From Ascaris suum (Eukaryota > Nematoda > Chromadorea > Rhabditida > Ascarididae): a stretch of 64,000 nucleotides of DNA. Positions 49,201-61,709 of this stretch are shown piece after piece (within the stretch, counting starts at the first letter, position 1; each line of letters begins with the position of its first letter). The notes below the pieces were generated by a model that was not told where the DNA came from, ran no database searches, and saw only the letters and a list, made by a program, of their open reading frames with translations. The translations under genes were made by a program, and so were the position numbers. The stretch spans positions 9,100,520 through 9,164,519 of the forward strand of contig CM024176.1 in the NCBI GenBank assembly GCA_013433145.1. The letters are read 5' to 3'.

Positions 49201-50480
49201 TTAGCGATCATTTAGCTGTTTTTGAATCGCCACAAATTCGGAATACTGCCCATGAATTGCGTGTTCATGAAAAGTTTGGATATGCTAATTAATATGTCAG
49301 CAATCTAGCAGTTTTTTAAGCTATCTAAGCTCGAATTTGCCGCTTTCAGCACTTCTCCAAATCTAGTAGTTCTATCGGACCTCTTTGCCAGAAATTTCAG
49401 AGCCCTCTTCTACAAGGATTTTTCGTAGAGTTCAGAGGTTAATATTAATTCTATTAACTATGAAAGTGTTTCAAATATAAATGATAAGAAAGTTATGTTC
49501 AGAATTACAATCGCAAATTCTTTCAGTTACTCTTTACTCATCGCTAGTATGAAAAGAAATGTCAACGTTCTTGAATATCGCACTTATTTCCTCTTAATTC
49601 TGAACTACTGACATCGTTCTAGGGATATGTTTGTGTGATGGCGTATAACGTCGTGAACGAACATTCAACGTGTAATTCGCATCCATTGTAATATAGCGTG
49701 AAGTGGTCTTTATGTTCTAACAGCGAACAGTACATCTACTTAGAATTGCGTCAAGTAGGTGAATATCTGTCAAGTGGAGTGAAACGCTCGAAAGAGTTGT
49801 ATATTTGAGAAGATTTTTGCAGTGTAAAGTTTGACGATTCACTTGAAACGATATGCTCTTTTCATTTACCGAACCTCTCGTTCTTCATCAAGCGTTTTGC
49901 GCAAACAATATTGTTCTTCTTATTCCTGCGTTTACTTCTTCTAACTTTCATCATTCTTAACAGTTGTTTTGAGATCTATTAGTGAGAACACCTACACATC
50001 AAATACTTGAACAAGGAATGTGTTCCATTCTAGAATATTTTCAAAAAGAGGTGGAACTTTCCGAGAAATTGCTTGGTAAATTCGCTTGATGTACTTCTGA
50101 AGCTAGTTCCCAATATTCCATTCGACTGCCTAAAAATCTAGATAAAACCTATCGAATATGTGAAGAAAAGGGACCAAAGACGAATAAAAGTTACAGTGTG
50201 GGCATAATCACATTTACGGCTATGCGTGATTTTGCTAATTCTATGGTGAATCTGCAAATTGACATGTATATAAGCTGAGTTCACTTAAGTGCCGCATTAA
50301 CTCTTGTTGCACGTATATATTTTGTGCTCGTAGCTGAGCACAATCGATATGCTTAATTGATTTCGACGATTAGTTTTGCCTATTTACTTGTCTAGGTACT
50401 CAAATTTACAAATTTTATTGTACTTCTACTTAGCAATTCTTTTAGTTGTTCATGCAATCAAATGTAATATTGAACATTTT
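46241..50480. other. Gene-poor stretch without recognised coding domains
   Basis: No homologous domains seen on either strand. A 16-mer direct repeat, AAAATTTCCATTGCAG, lies at 48063-48078 and 48088-48103. Open frames of up to 96 codons (for example minus 47721-48011) carry no family motifs. Confidence 0.55.
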
Positions 50481-50487
50481 GTATGTA

Positions 50488-50519
50488 ATGAAAGTCAACT
50501 ACCGAATGTTGACTTTCAT
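50488..50519. repeat. Perfect hairpin: 12-bp stem, 8-nt loop
   Basis: ATGAAAGTCAAC and its exact reverse complement GTTGACTTTCAT flank TACCGAAT. Too short for a canonical microRNA precursor. Could be a protein-binding palindrome or a small element remnant. Confidence 0.9.
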
Positions 50520-50809
50520 AGAAATTAACGTTCACGAATAATTGCAATTGATGCTATTTGTCGTTGAATGTGTTGTATATTGGACAGGTAAGTAAAAAAA
50601 AGAGTATTTACCTGAAAATTTCATTCATATCAATGTTAGCATATGGTTATTAAGAGGTTTGCACTTATTCATAACGCCTATTTTTGCACATTGCTTTTAT
50701 TAACAAGAATCTTTTTAGATAGCGCCATTTCTTCCTTTTTTTTTCTTCAGAGCAACGCAACTGCCGTCGGCATCTGCCTCCTAATACTAATAATGTAATG
50801 AAATGCTAG

Positions 50810-53500
50810 ATGCCAATATTGCATTACATTCAACTCACGAAATGCTAGCACCGCATATTTTTTAGCACCGTCGGTAATACTCGCCATAAATACGAGTATA
50901 AATTCGATAGCTTTCTGATGAGAAATGACAGCAAACGAGCAGAAAAATTTCTCGATTTAAGAATGTGAGATACAATGTCATACGACATGGAAACAAAATC
51001 GCTGTTCATGGATAATCTTTTCAACAATCTGAAGAAATCAATTAATAAAACTTCTTTGCATATTCTAAACAGGAGAATGACTCTAAAATTTATTGACTCC
51101 GATGATTCTCATATTGAATATTGATGCGGAAATCTTTCCAATATTAAAGGATCTTCCATTGAATACACTAGAATCACCTCTTGCAGAATGCTTTCTAGAG
51201 TGAAATATTTGATTTGCTATTTTTTCTGCACCTCAATTGGTTATCATCATAAGCGAATAGATCAACGAAGAAGATAATGTTCCAAAAAAAATGCACAAAG
51301 TGTGGCATAGAAAATTTGCTGAGAAATTTAGGAGAGAATATTATGACTTAATTGAGAATATAAACGTCGATATTTGTCATTGCCCCATTCATGTTTCATT
51401 TCCTCTATGCGGTTCTTATTCTGTTTTACTATTTGAAATTTGAATTGAAACAATATAGTGAGTAGCATTTCTACTCCACAATGCGCTAGGATAGAAGGCA
51501 GAATTAGGTCCATCATGGATTCCTGGCTTTGATGAGAAAGTGCGTGCACCTCTGATCATGCATTTTTTTTACTGCGAAATTTGTAAAATAATAGTAAAAT
51601 TGAATTTTTTTAACAATCAGGAACCAATATGCTGGTTAATATGGACAGTCACGGATGGAATGCAACTTCATAAGCCGGTATAAACCAACAACGTGGTGGC
51701 CACTGCCGGCATGGGATAAGGAAGTAGCATATTTCAAACGGCCTATATCACTATCAGAACGCGCAGCTGACGCTTTTCTGGCCTGTCCAAAAAATGGTCA
51801 GTCGGTCCAGTTGTATCCTACGACCATGCATTCATACTATGCATCAATCGCAATTAAAAGGTGCAGAATGCATGCAGTGAAAATACACAATAACAATATT
51901 TTCAAGATATATTTTGCCGAATCTTATTTTCGCAATTTGATCGCTCAAAATGCGTCTATTCATCTTCAACACCTAAGGTGAAAACCAGCGGTTCCGGAAA
52001 TTGACAGAAATGACCTGTTCATTACTTATCTTTACTAAAATGGAGAGTGTGGTCATGTTTACTCAAAAAATTTAGCAGTTTCTCGCAGACTTCTAATGTC
52101 TTCCAGCGTGCCACAAGCATTGAACGGGTAAGAATGCCGTCAATGGTGAATAGTGTCAAGAACCACTGGAATGAACAAGGCGCTTTAGCCACCTATCAGA
52201 AGCTTCCTTTGTCCGCAATCAGGAAGAAGCTGGCGGTTATATTTTGCATACTTCGAGCAGCAGCTGCAACTGACGAAAAGAATCGCACCATGTGCCTCGC
52301 AACTTTTAAAAGAAAATGAAAAATAAGCGAGTAAAGGACGATCAATCAGTTCGGATTGCTCTAGAATGCTCTAACTTCAGCGAAAGGGTTCGAAAGAGAT
52401 GATTGGCGTCAATCAGAAGCAGACTTCATGTGTCGCCTATTTCCAACAATGAAGTAATGACGCGAACCATTAAAATGCCTCCTAAAAATCCCATACAACT
52501 CGAAATGGTTCATATTTTGGACGTTTCAAACAAGGCTTCAGCACTTCACTAGTGCTACTTAATTCTTTTTGGAGAATATTTTTAAGGAAGAATATCACAT
52601 TTTCATAATAATACGAACATCATTCAGAGTACTCGCTGCAGAACATAAGTAGGTTGTAATTTCTTTCTAAAGCTGCGAGTAATTTAGACGAAACCTCGCA
52701 TATATAAATAATAGTTTGTGTAAGAAACGGCATCCTTTTTGCGATGAGAAAGGTAAAAAAATGGCATCATTAAAATTTGGCAACCGAGATGGCAAAGGTT
52801 TATTGCCGCATTTCTCACAAATTAATGAATGTTTTGAATATTTCAGTTAAAATTCCAACTTACTTCCTCAAAAAAAAGTTCCTAGTAATTTGTATCGTAG
52901 AACGTTAAAAATGGAGGATGTTTCCATGGAAAAATGGGTACCGACTAGAAAACATTGATGAACTACGTGTGAGTCGGCGCACTAGCGGAAACGAGAGAAA
53001 TGAGTTGGAAAGTAGGTTGGCTGTGCGAGCAAGCGATGCTGCATAATTTTCGGCTGTGAAATCCGCCAGAATGAGCGATGCTAGAACAACCATGACAATT
53101 GAAAAATCATCTTTTGTGCTTATCTAACACATAGATGAGGGTTTACCTAGGATCTTCCTTCATGTTCGAAACGAAACGTTGAGAGTATTAACAACAGACT
53201 TAAAGGCATATCTTTTGATCCCCTCACCTTCTTTATGCGAAAGAATCCCTGATTCTGAGCTTCAGTCGTTGCTAGGAAGAACTTTCCGGTCAAGCGGAAA
53301 TCGCTAAGGACAATCGACAGGTGATGTCGTGTATTAGGTTTAACTGATTACCTCTTCCGCTGGCTTTTTCAATAGCTTCTTCTATAGGTTTTTGTCGAAA
53401 TGGGCTGCTAACAGGCTGTTGTATATGTCCTATATACTTCGCAGGTTGCTCATGCAATTTTTTCAGTAGCCTTCCTCCTGGTTCGTGTACGCAACGCAAA
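50810..53500. other. Stretch without recognised genes
   Basis: GC is slightly raised around 51640-52330. Two adjacent plus-strand frames there (51655-51981, 108 codons, containing YKPTTWWPLPAWDKEVAYF; and 52047-52319, 90 codons) look somewhat protein-like but match no family I know and lack linking splice evidence. They could be an old repeat or an unrecognised gene fragment. Confidence 0.4.
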
Positions 53501-53539
53501 GCTACCAGTAAAATTGATTGAGGTGTGTTTGAGCGTCAG

Positions 53540-54310
53540 GTGTTGAGACGCTGAACCGCGCCTCAGTTGCTCACCTTTGCAGTCCGGCCATTTATCGCTA
53601 CGGATGATAGACCTATGGGCTATACACCGCCGAACTAATGCGATTAATGCATCAGGACTGCGGTCATGCTCCAACTAAAGAACGCCGTGTTTCTTCAACA
53701 GACAATATCGGCAGAACATTCGTCGCAATTTAATGGTGTGTCTCACGTTCTTTTTACCTTCTTCTCTTTTCTGGTACGAATATTCTACCAGATACAGTGA
53801 ATACACAGCAAAGAAGATAGCCTGCCGTCCGCATGCACTCGTCTATCGAATTTTGACCATACCATATCAAAGGCCCTGTATGCCAATTTGAGAGCTCACC
53901 GGTAGAGCGGCTGAATTCCAACACGTAGTGTAATGGTATCCTTTTAACGCAAACTTCCGTATCGCGATGAGTGGAAACGTAGTCAGATGACGACTCCATC
54001 AGTATCCTAGAAGCATTGCTTTTGCCAAAGTAGCACCTTACACATGAAGGACCTTCCCCGCACAGATCCATTCGCACTCCTCAGCTCTGGCGTGACTTCA
54101 TATCATTGCACCCTTGCTCAGAAAATGGAGATTTGCCATCGTGCGTCGGCATGAAGCAGTGACGACGCCGAGAAATATCTTTGTCACTGTGTTTTGTCCA
54201 ATGCATCATCTCCATGCCAAAACTTGCATACGTGTGATTTTGCTATCCCAGTTCTGCAGACTCCTTATACCAGAAGCTTGACGAGGGAACATTAGTAGTG
54301 GCAAACTCTC
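53540..54310 (-). pseudogene. Second BEL/Pao relic: integrase fragments
   Basis: Read on the minus strand in shifting frames. NWDSKITRMQVLAW (about 54255) resembles the S.W.KL.RV.A.V segment before the integrase. ECEWICAGK and then SCVRCYFGKSNA (about 54080-54020) resemble the R..YWI..GR...R..C..C zinc-binding motif. SPDALIALVRRCIAHR then RSDKWPDCKGEQLRR (53660-53570) resembles the integrase core with its catalytic Asp (ALRRF.ARRG....SDN...F.GA...L). Stops and shifts abound. It lies upstream of the 42.7-45.7 kb copy on the same strand and in the wrong order to be its missing 3' end, so it is a separate insertion. Confidence 0.5.
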
Positions 54311-54612
54311 ATTCCCACAGAGACCGCGTCGCTCTCTTTTATACCGTCGTTCTCAGCCGATGTTTTTCATTCCTACCACTGCGCCGATTCACACGTTTAT
54401 TAAATTCTCTCAATGCCTTTCACTTTTGCATGAAACGTTGACGGGCTTATATATTCTATTTTCTGAACCGCTGGAAAGCTGTTGAGAAGCCGAGACGAAT
54501 GGTGCATAGAATATTTCGATGTACTATTGTTTACCTTCGAATGATTCACTTTGTGCGCGAAATTTGATCAAAATTGGTCTAGTTTCAAAAAATGTTTTAA
54601 GTTGTTTTACAG

Positions 54613-54778
54613 GAGGCTTTTCGGATACTGTCATAACTTTCGCAGTAATAATTCCACTTGCGCTTGTGTCTACCTTCCCTTGCGCGGACTACAGGTAAGT
54701 TATTTGCTTATTCAAGTGGCATTCAACTGATTCTTCGCCCATTAAATTTCCAGACCAGTTGAACACATGGAGCTTTGA
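54613..54778 (+). CDS. Possible last exons of a tiny secreted-peptide-like gene
   Basis: An 82-nt segment (54613-54694) lies between a good acceptor (GTTGTTTTACAG) and a good donor (GTAAGT). A 59-bp intron follows, ending AAATTTCCAG at 54753. Joined in frame, it reads a hydrophobic FSDTVITFAVIIPLALVSTF, then PCADYR, then PVEHMEL and a stop at 54776-54778. The compact intron with consensus ends is typical of nematodes. No upstream exon or start is identified and the peptide matches no known family, so it may be chance. Confidence 0.22.
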
Positions 54779-57700
54779 TGTCATGTGTCGACTGATGGAA
54801 GCTAATCGGCAAAAACGAAATACCATGCAAATTCATATTCATATTTCATTTGCGATTCATTCCAGTCTGCCGACCATTCACCTATTTGGCCAAATCAGCG
54901 AGCCGTATGGAAGCAGGCAAATATTCAAATTGAGCACTTGTTAGCAATCATCTCTCTCAACCTGCTCTCATTGCTATTTTTCTGTTAACATGCTATCATG
55001 ACAAAGATTTCAAATTTTATGAGTTCCTTAGAAACAATATCGGCAACATATGGCATACGAATCGCTAAGCGATAAGATTGCTGCAAAAGAATACTCAAAG
55101 AGCGATTAAACTAAGCATTTACGCGTCGAAGAAGCATTTGTTGGGCACACTGGAGTGATTATTTTTTATCGAATGCAATCTATTTGTTGTGGATTCATAT
55201 CCACCACCCTAAGTGAATTCAAAGAATTTCTCACTGTATTCATCTGGTCTTAGAGATCAAAAAATTTGAATTTGAAAAGAGTTCAGCTTCAATTATCGGC
55301 AATCATGATATGCTATAATAGTGAACTGCCTTTCATAAAATGCAGATTTCAAGGTGTTTCTCTTTTTTTTTGCTTTTTCAAACAGATCACATCCCATCTA
55401 TTCGAATAATCGGTTTAAAAATAAAGTCCCATAAACAGAGGAACTCTAAGACAATGTTGATGAAGAGGTATTCGGGAAATGATGTGCTATTCAACCCTTT
55501 AATTTCAGTAGATGCACAAAAGATAGTTTTATGGCAACTGATATCTTAACTGATATCTATGGATAGAAGCGAAGAGCAAAAAAAAGACGGTGTTATTCCA
55601 CAGCGGACTGTTTTTCGGCGAAACAACGTCGATTTCGAAAATTGGATTAAAACATGTAATAGAGCACAGCCTGTTGAGAGCGAAATTCGATGCTGCACTA
55701 GGGTGTCATTGCCTAAGCAAATCGCTATGAATAATCATAAGAAAATATCACTGAAACGAAATAGCTCATGAAATTTTTAAAAGCTTTGGCATAGCAATAA
55801 CCGACTCGAAATGCACTACCTTACTCTTATTTCAAACCTAAGAACTACATCGCTCCATGCATAAGCCGCCTCGCTTGTGTAACGCCTCTTTGAACAAATG
55901 CACTTTAGTGTAAAGTATTTATCCCCGTTCAATTATGTGGAACAAGAAAACTGCCTTATTATTATATAAGAAAACTCGTCGATGCCATTATGAAACTCAA
56001 CATCACGAGGGCAACAAACACTTAAATTGTACAAGGACAGGCATGAGAACACACATGAATCCTTATACAAACGAAACATGTTCCATGAGAACACATGAAT
56101 CCTTTTAAAATAACACTACCTTATTCTCTTGAAAAGAAAACTATATCAATGCTAAATTATTTGCTTGTGTTAGCTGTGTTCGCAGATTATGGTATCTTGT
56201 TATCGGCTGCGAACCCATCGCAACTTAGAAATTATACTTCGGTGGGGTGTTGATTGACGGGTGAAAGTCTTTTTCTCACTTATGCTACTACAATGTTGTG
56301 GATTATGGGCAGCAACAGCAATACGCAGAGCAGTGAAACGGTTCAGATTAAACAGAAAGCGCTCATCTTACCTGTGAACATGAGTATTGAAATTTCGAAG
56401 AAAACGGAAATGAAATCCATATTCTATCATGAGCGGAATGATGACTTGGCGTGATTTGCCTCAAACTATCAAAAAATGCTGGCAATAAAGGAATTGACTA
56501 TAAACGGCAAGTCTTGAGGAGGCTTGGCATTGCTTCATAAATTAATTAATGCACCTATGCCTATAATTACCAGTCTCATCCATCCAATCCATCGTACAAC
56601 TCACTGCAGTATACTGCAGTGTTCCTAATGTTGTATTATATTTCTGTCGTAGAGTAAAGCACATTCTGTATGTCACAATATCGCTTAGTTAACCTCAGAA
56701 CCTTTCATTTCTGTGCTTCGTTCTTCACTATCACACATTAAGTGCAATTTTCCGAAGATGTCACTTCAGGTTTCGCTAAAAGCAAAATATGTCAAAACTT
56801 CATTAAACAGAACAAACCAACAGATATAAATTTTATAGTTTTGAATTTTCTACCGTTATCAAAAGTCAGAGATTTCGAGGAATTTCTTCAAGAATTAATT
56901 CGGCAGTATGTTCATTATCGCTCGAAGTTATGAAGTAGGAAAATTGTGCCGATTCTTTGAAACGACCGCACTTAATGAATGGAAGTTATTATCGCCTACC
57001 TTCAACAAGGCAGGCAATCCTAGTTTCGCATATTTGCTGCCTGAAGTGATTCAGTAGGACAGTGGAACTCGTTCAATGCTCAGCACTACAAGTTTAGAAG
57101 TAAACGAACGTGATTATACATAAGATGATATCCACAAAAACTGCAGCACTTCAAAAACGATAATAATCCAAACATCAAGAACAAGAGTTTAAAAGTAATC
57201 CAAAGAACAAGAGCTTATAATTTCACGTTGACGAAAAAAAAAAACAAGTCGCTAATACGCGATGAATGTTTACATGAAAAATTACCTTTTACGAACACCT
57301 TTAAAATTCTTGCACTGTAAGTGATAAAACACTCTCTATTAGGGGCGTTCAATCAATAAAAATTTCATCAACATGGATGCAAAATTATTGCACGTCAAAG
57401 CTGTATAGCAACCTATTGACATGTTGCCAGCATATTAAGCATATGATGTGCTTTCATGTGTACTTCCTGACAAATATATTCAATAACATTTGAGTGGTGT
57501 TAACCTTGAATAATATATAAAAGCATTGATTTGTGCCATCAAGCGAAACGTTGTAAATTTTTGGTAAACGTATCATTCATGACGAGTGGATTATGGAAAG
57601 AAATATACTCAACAATGAGGTTTATGAGTTTATTAGGAAATCAAAAATTCAATTGTAATAACTGAATTAATGAAGAAAAGCCAAATAAGATAAATCTTTA

Positions 57701-60700
57701 AGAAAGAAGTAAATATATAGAGAATGAGGATTAAATGATTAATGAATGCGCATCAGAAACGAATGTCAATGAATTGTATCCTTATGATATAATCCAAAGA
57801 ACATTAATTGAGAGCTTACTATAAGTTTACGCTTCGCTTACAATTGAATCCAATTAGATCTATAAGAGATACGAAGGTTGTGATATATTAATCAATGGAC
57901 GATAGACGAATAGCAAAAATAAAAACTCACTAATCCACTTTATGAATATATTTTGAAATATTTATTTACATAAATAAGTAAATGAATCCTCTTGGAAAGA
58001 CACACGAGAAAATGTTTTGAAGAAGATGAAAGAATGAATAAGTTTATTATATATCCATATCCATATTTGAGATGATCACTGATGTAATTTTTTATTCGCA
58101 AAAAAAAAAAACCTCACATCTATATTCAAATTTTATAAGCGATTATAAGTATAAATGTTGTAGTTGGAGAAAGAAATTTTTTGAAAAGTCGTTGGCAAAA
58201 TTCGCATTCAAAACGTCAATATTGCAATAGCTAAAGAATTTTAGATTCAATCGTCTCGTTTCAAATAGCCGAGGAATTTTAAATTCAATTTTAAATAAGC
58301 GTTGAAATTACACCCTATATTCAATTGAATTTCTCTGATGAGTGTTCTGCTTCAATTATAAATCGTTTATGAACTCTATGAAACCTTGTCGTTTTACTTT
58401 AGTTATTGCAAAATTGCATATTGCATAGCTAAGTGTGCATAAACGATGTATATATATAATCACAGTTCTATATGATGGGGATGATAGCTGGCAGTACCGT
58501 GTTAAAGGTAATTATTCATCATTCTATTATAGGTGGGAGTAAAAAATACAATTTCACGAAAGCAATAGTAAAACGAATATTGGTGAATATAATAGAGCAC
58601 TCTAAGCGAACGAATGAAAGGATAGCCAATTAAATGAATGAAAAATTGCAGGTAATTGAAATTAGAATTTTTCACTAGCTAAACGTAACAAATGCACAAA
58701 TACGCCAGATGAATTGCCACGTATGCATTTCTATTCTCCGTTCAATTCAACAATCAACCTTACAAGTTAGAAGAAAAAGGTATAATATATCAGCAAATGC
58801 CTTCACATAATTTATGTTAGATCGTTGAAATATTTCATGAAAAAAGTTACGACGAGATGAATTCTTTGATTTTGATGATGTTCTTCATTTTATACAACAA
58901 ACTTTCTTTCTCAAACTTGTGCTGATCTTGATGTTGATCTCTCTTCATGTGGATTATGACTTGCATTAATTCATAAACAGATCATTATTTTCTCATGCGC
59001 TGATGTGCGCTTTTTGCCGCTTGATTAATTTCCAAGTGGTCAAGCGATAATGCGTGCACTGATTGCGGCTAGAAAAAAAACGTAGTGGGTGTTATCCCAT
59101 ACCATACTTCATCTTCTATCCCAACGTCGCTAAGTCATTCTTCATGGACAACAATTTCTTAAGCAGACATTACATATGCAGGTCAGTTATGATCAGCGAG
59201 CGGATATAAGCGCTCCGAAAACAATTTATTTCATCGCAGGTTTCTAAACTGTGTCCGTTTCAAATACCTTTCGAATCTCTCCAATGCTAGAAATCCGTTA
59301 CATTAAAATAAAGGTCTTTAAGGGAATACAAGAAGGGAACAGGCAGCAGTATAACTTCTTAATGGCTGCAGTAATTCGGTTTCTAATGAGTTAACGCAGA
59401 ACTCAGAAGTGTTCATGAATATCAATGAATCTAAGTGCCACGCAGCTGTAAACAGTTGCCAAGTACAACGGACTTGATTTCTCGTGGAGTTTCACACGAT
59501 TTAAGACACCGTCCTTCAAGACTTCATAACATCCCCTTTCTATTATCACCACTTCTTTTCTTAATGACGCCAAACACCTGTAAAGGTATAGAGACGTTCA
59601 CATGATTAAATACTGCATTGTGAAGGACGACAAGGAAATAAATCCGAGGAATCGTCCAGCTCTTTGCAAATGGGCGAAATATTTGCCTGTTTTAGTGCTA
59701 AGAAAAATCGTAGATATTTCTTCATGTAGTTGACTGTTGGAAGAACAAAACACTGAACTCTTAGGGCAAGGATTTTCAACGTCTAGAACGTGAAAAATGA
59801 CTGATGCACTCTGCACAGTGAGGTTTCATTTAATTCATTCCAGTGCTGGTGATGAAACCTTACAATGCATATAAACTCTACGATGAACGTGAGAATAATT
59901 TTGAGCACCTTAATTTCATTTATTCTCGCGCTTCAGTGTTCCAGACTATGACCAAAAAATATTCGAGCATTTCCTTGTGGCATGCCAAGAAGAGTTTAAA
60001 CCACAAAATTGCGCTTTTTACACACAAAAAATAAAGTAGTGCGTCAATCTTGAAAAATTGAAGCAAGTCATAATTGTAGCGTCGTCAGGTTTCGAAGTGA
60101 ACGGACGAGCGTAAATATGACATTCTATAAATTTTAAACGTGACTACAGAATTGCGCCAAAGAATTAAGCACAATATCAACAATATTCTAAAACATGCGT
60201 ATTATACCTGGCGAAAACGTCGATGAGGACTTATTACGTCATGAGCGATTAGTTGTTGAAAGAAAGTCATGAAAATCGACGATAAGCACTCCCTTTTTTT
60301 TTAATGAATATAGAACGGTTAGTTATATTCAAGCGTTTCACTGAAGATAATAATGCCGCATCTATTATTCGTGAGCCGAAAATTCCCCAACCTCTAGACT
60401 TCAAAATGTTACATTCATGCAAGAGGAAACAAGAAAGGGAAACTACAAATTCGAAGCAAAATATTGTAAAATACCTATAATTACGAATTTGAGAAGAGAA
60501 GATGAAAACTAATTAATGGAGAAATACGTTGCATTGCAAAATATGATAAATAAGTTATATCATGCGTATAATAATTTCTGAATTGTTAGCATACAACTCG
60601 TTCAAATGCACAACTTGATACTCACTAGCTACAGTCATCCGCTTCAAAAAAAAAGGTTTTTTTTCTCCGCAGCTACGTGCTTATGGAAACTCGAGACCAG

Positions 60701-61120
60701 TAAAGCACCTAAAAACATTTGTAATTAGCAGTAAGCATATTTTCATTTCGTTTCACTTGTGTTGAAAAAAAAAAATAGAGCAAGTGGAAAATGAGAACAA
60801 GAACGATGGTTTTTGCCTCCCGCTCTTTCGATAAAATTAGAAAATTTTCGGCTCAGTTCTCTCTTTTCATCTCGAAAAAATTTTCGATTGGCTGTATTTG
60901 TTAAGATCGAAAAAATTTCTACCCTGATTTGTAGGGATCATTTCACAGATCAGATGCTTGAAATTTTCAAGGTCTTCAACTTTTTCAGTGCTACATAATG
61001 CATGAGTTTACCAGTTTCATCACGAGTGTTATTGGTATTTCATATGCTGTGAAACATATCCTGCAGCAAACTCAAATTCCGAGCCACCAACTCACCTGAT
61101 TTAGTTTGACGAATTTGATA
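54779..61120. other. Gene-poor AT-rich stretch
   Basis: No conserved coding domain seen. It contains a perfect 20-bp palindrome (56602-56621), an imperfect direct repeat of ACACATGAATCCTT (56050/56091), and a possible mariner-like end motif at about 57337. Open frames of 60-72 codons are without motifs. Confidence 0.55.
56602..56621. repeat. Perfect 20-bp palindrome
   Basis: CACTGCAGTATACTGCAGTG is its own reverse complement, with no loop. It contains two PstI-type CTGCAG cores around a central TATA. Possible dyad binding site or cruciform seed. No adjoining gene is known. Confidence 0.9.
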
Positions 61121-61159
61121 TGCAGACTGAGAGGGGGGTAAGATGAGAGGGAAGGAGGT

Positions 61160-61700
61160 GAACCTCTTTCAAGTTCTTATTCCAACGGATCGTCTCCTGG
61201 GTCGGTCAGAGGAGAGTTAAAACAATTTTTCTCGAACGAGGATTCACGCAAAGGAACTTGTTTTTTAGGATAATATACTGTGAGGGGTTCAGTTCCCAAA
61301 CACACAAGGTCTCCTAGTCGGCTAAATATTAAAACACTGCAAACCATGCCAGTTTCCCTGTGTCTTTCTCCACTTCACTCAAAGTGATCCGATCTAAAAG
61401 CGATACCATCCGTTCACTTCTTCGTAAATGATCGCTGCTATTGTTTATTGGATTCTCAGTGGTCTTTAACGACGATCACGTCTGATACTAGTTCTCTACC
61501 GAACTGGCCTATTTGGGTCCCATTTCCCTCTTTAAGTCCCCTTACTTCTAGCTTCTCTGACTGATCAGAGACTATCGCAAGCCTTGTAATCTTTCCTTTA
61601 CGAGGAAGTTCCTCTTCCTCTCAGCTAGCGTCGTCAGATGACTCTTCGAATTCTTTCTATCCTCAAGCGGACGCTTAGTTTTTTTCCCCCTATCTGAATC
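61160..61700 (-). pseudogene. Possible decayed coding sequence, charged, unrecognised
   Basis: A GC-richer island in AT-rich flanks. On the minus strand consecutive segments are open in different frames and strongly hydrophilic: SDRGKKTKRPLEDRKNSK (near 61700-61640), EEEELPRKGKITRLAIVSDQ and following residues (about 61630-61470), then DHLRRSERMVSLLDRI and SEVEKDTGKLAWF (about 61440-61330). Overlapping stops and shifts would suit a dead retroelement gag or gene remnant, but chance cannot be excluded and no family is recognised. Confidence 0.22.
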
Positions 61701-61709
61701 AGTTGCATT

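Noticed and set aside
57337..57370. TATTAGGGGCGTTCAATCAATAA, resembling the end of a mariner-type transposon
   Set aside because: No matching inverted end or transposase fragment was found within several kb, so an element cannot be supported.
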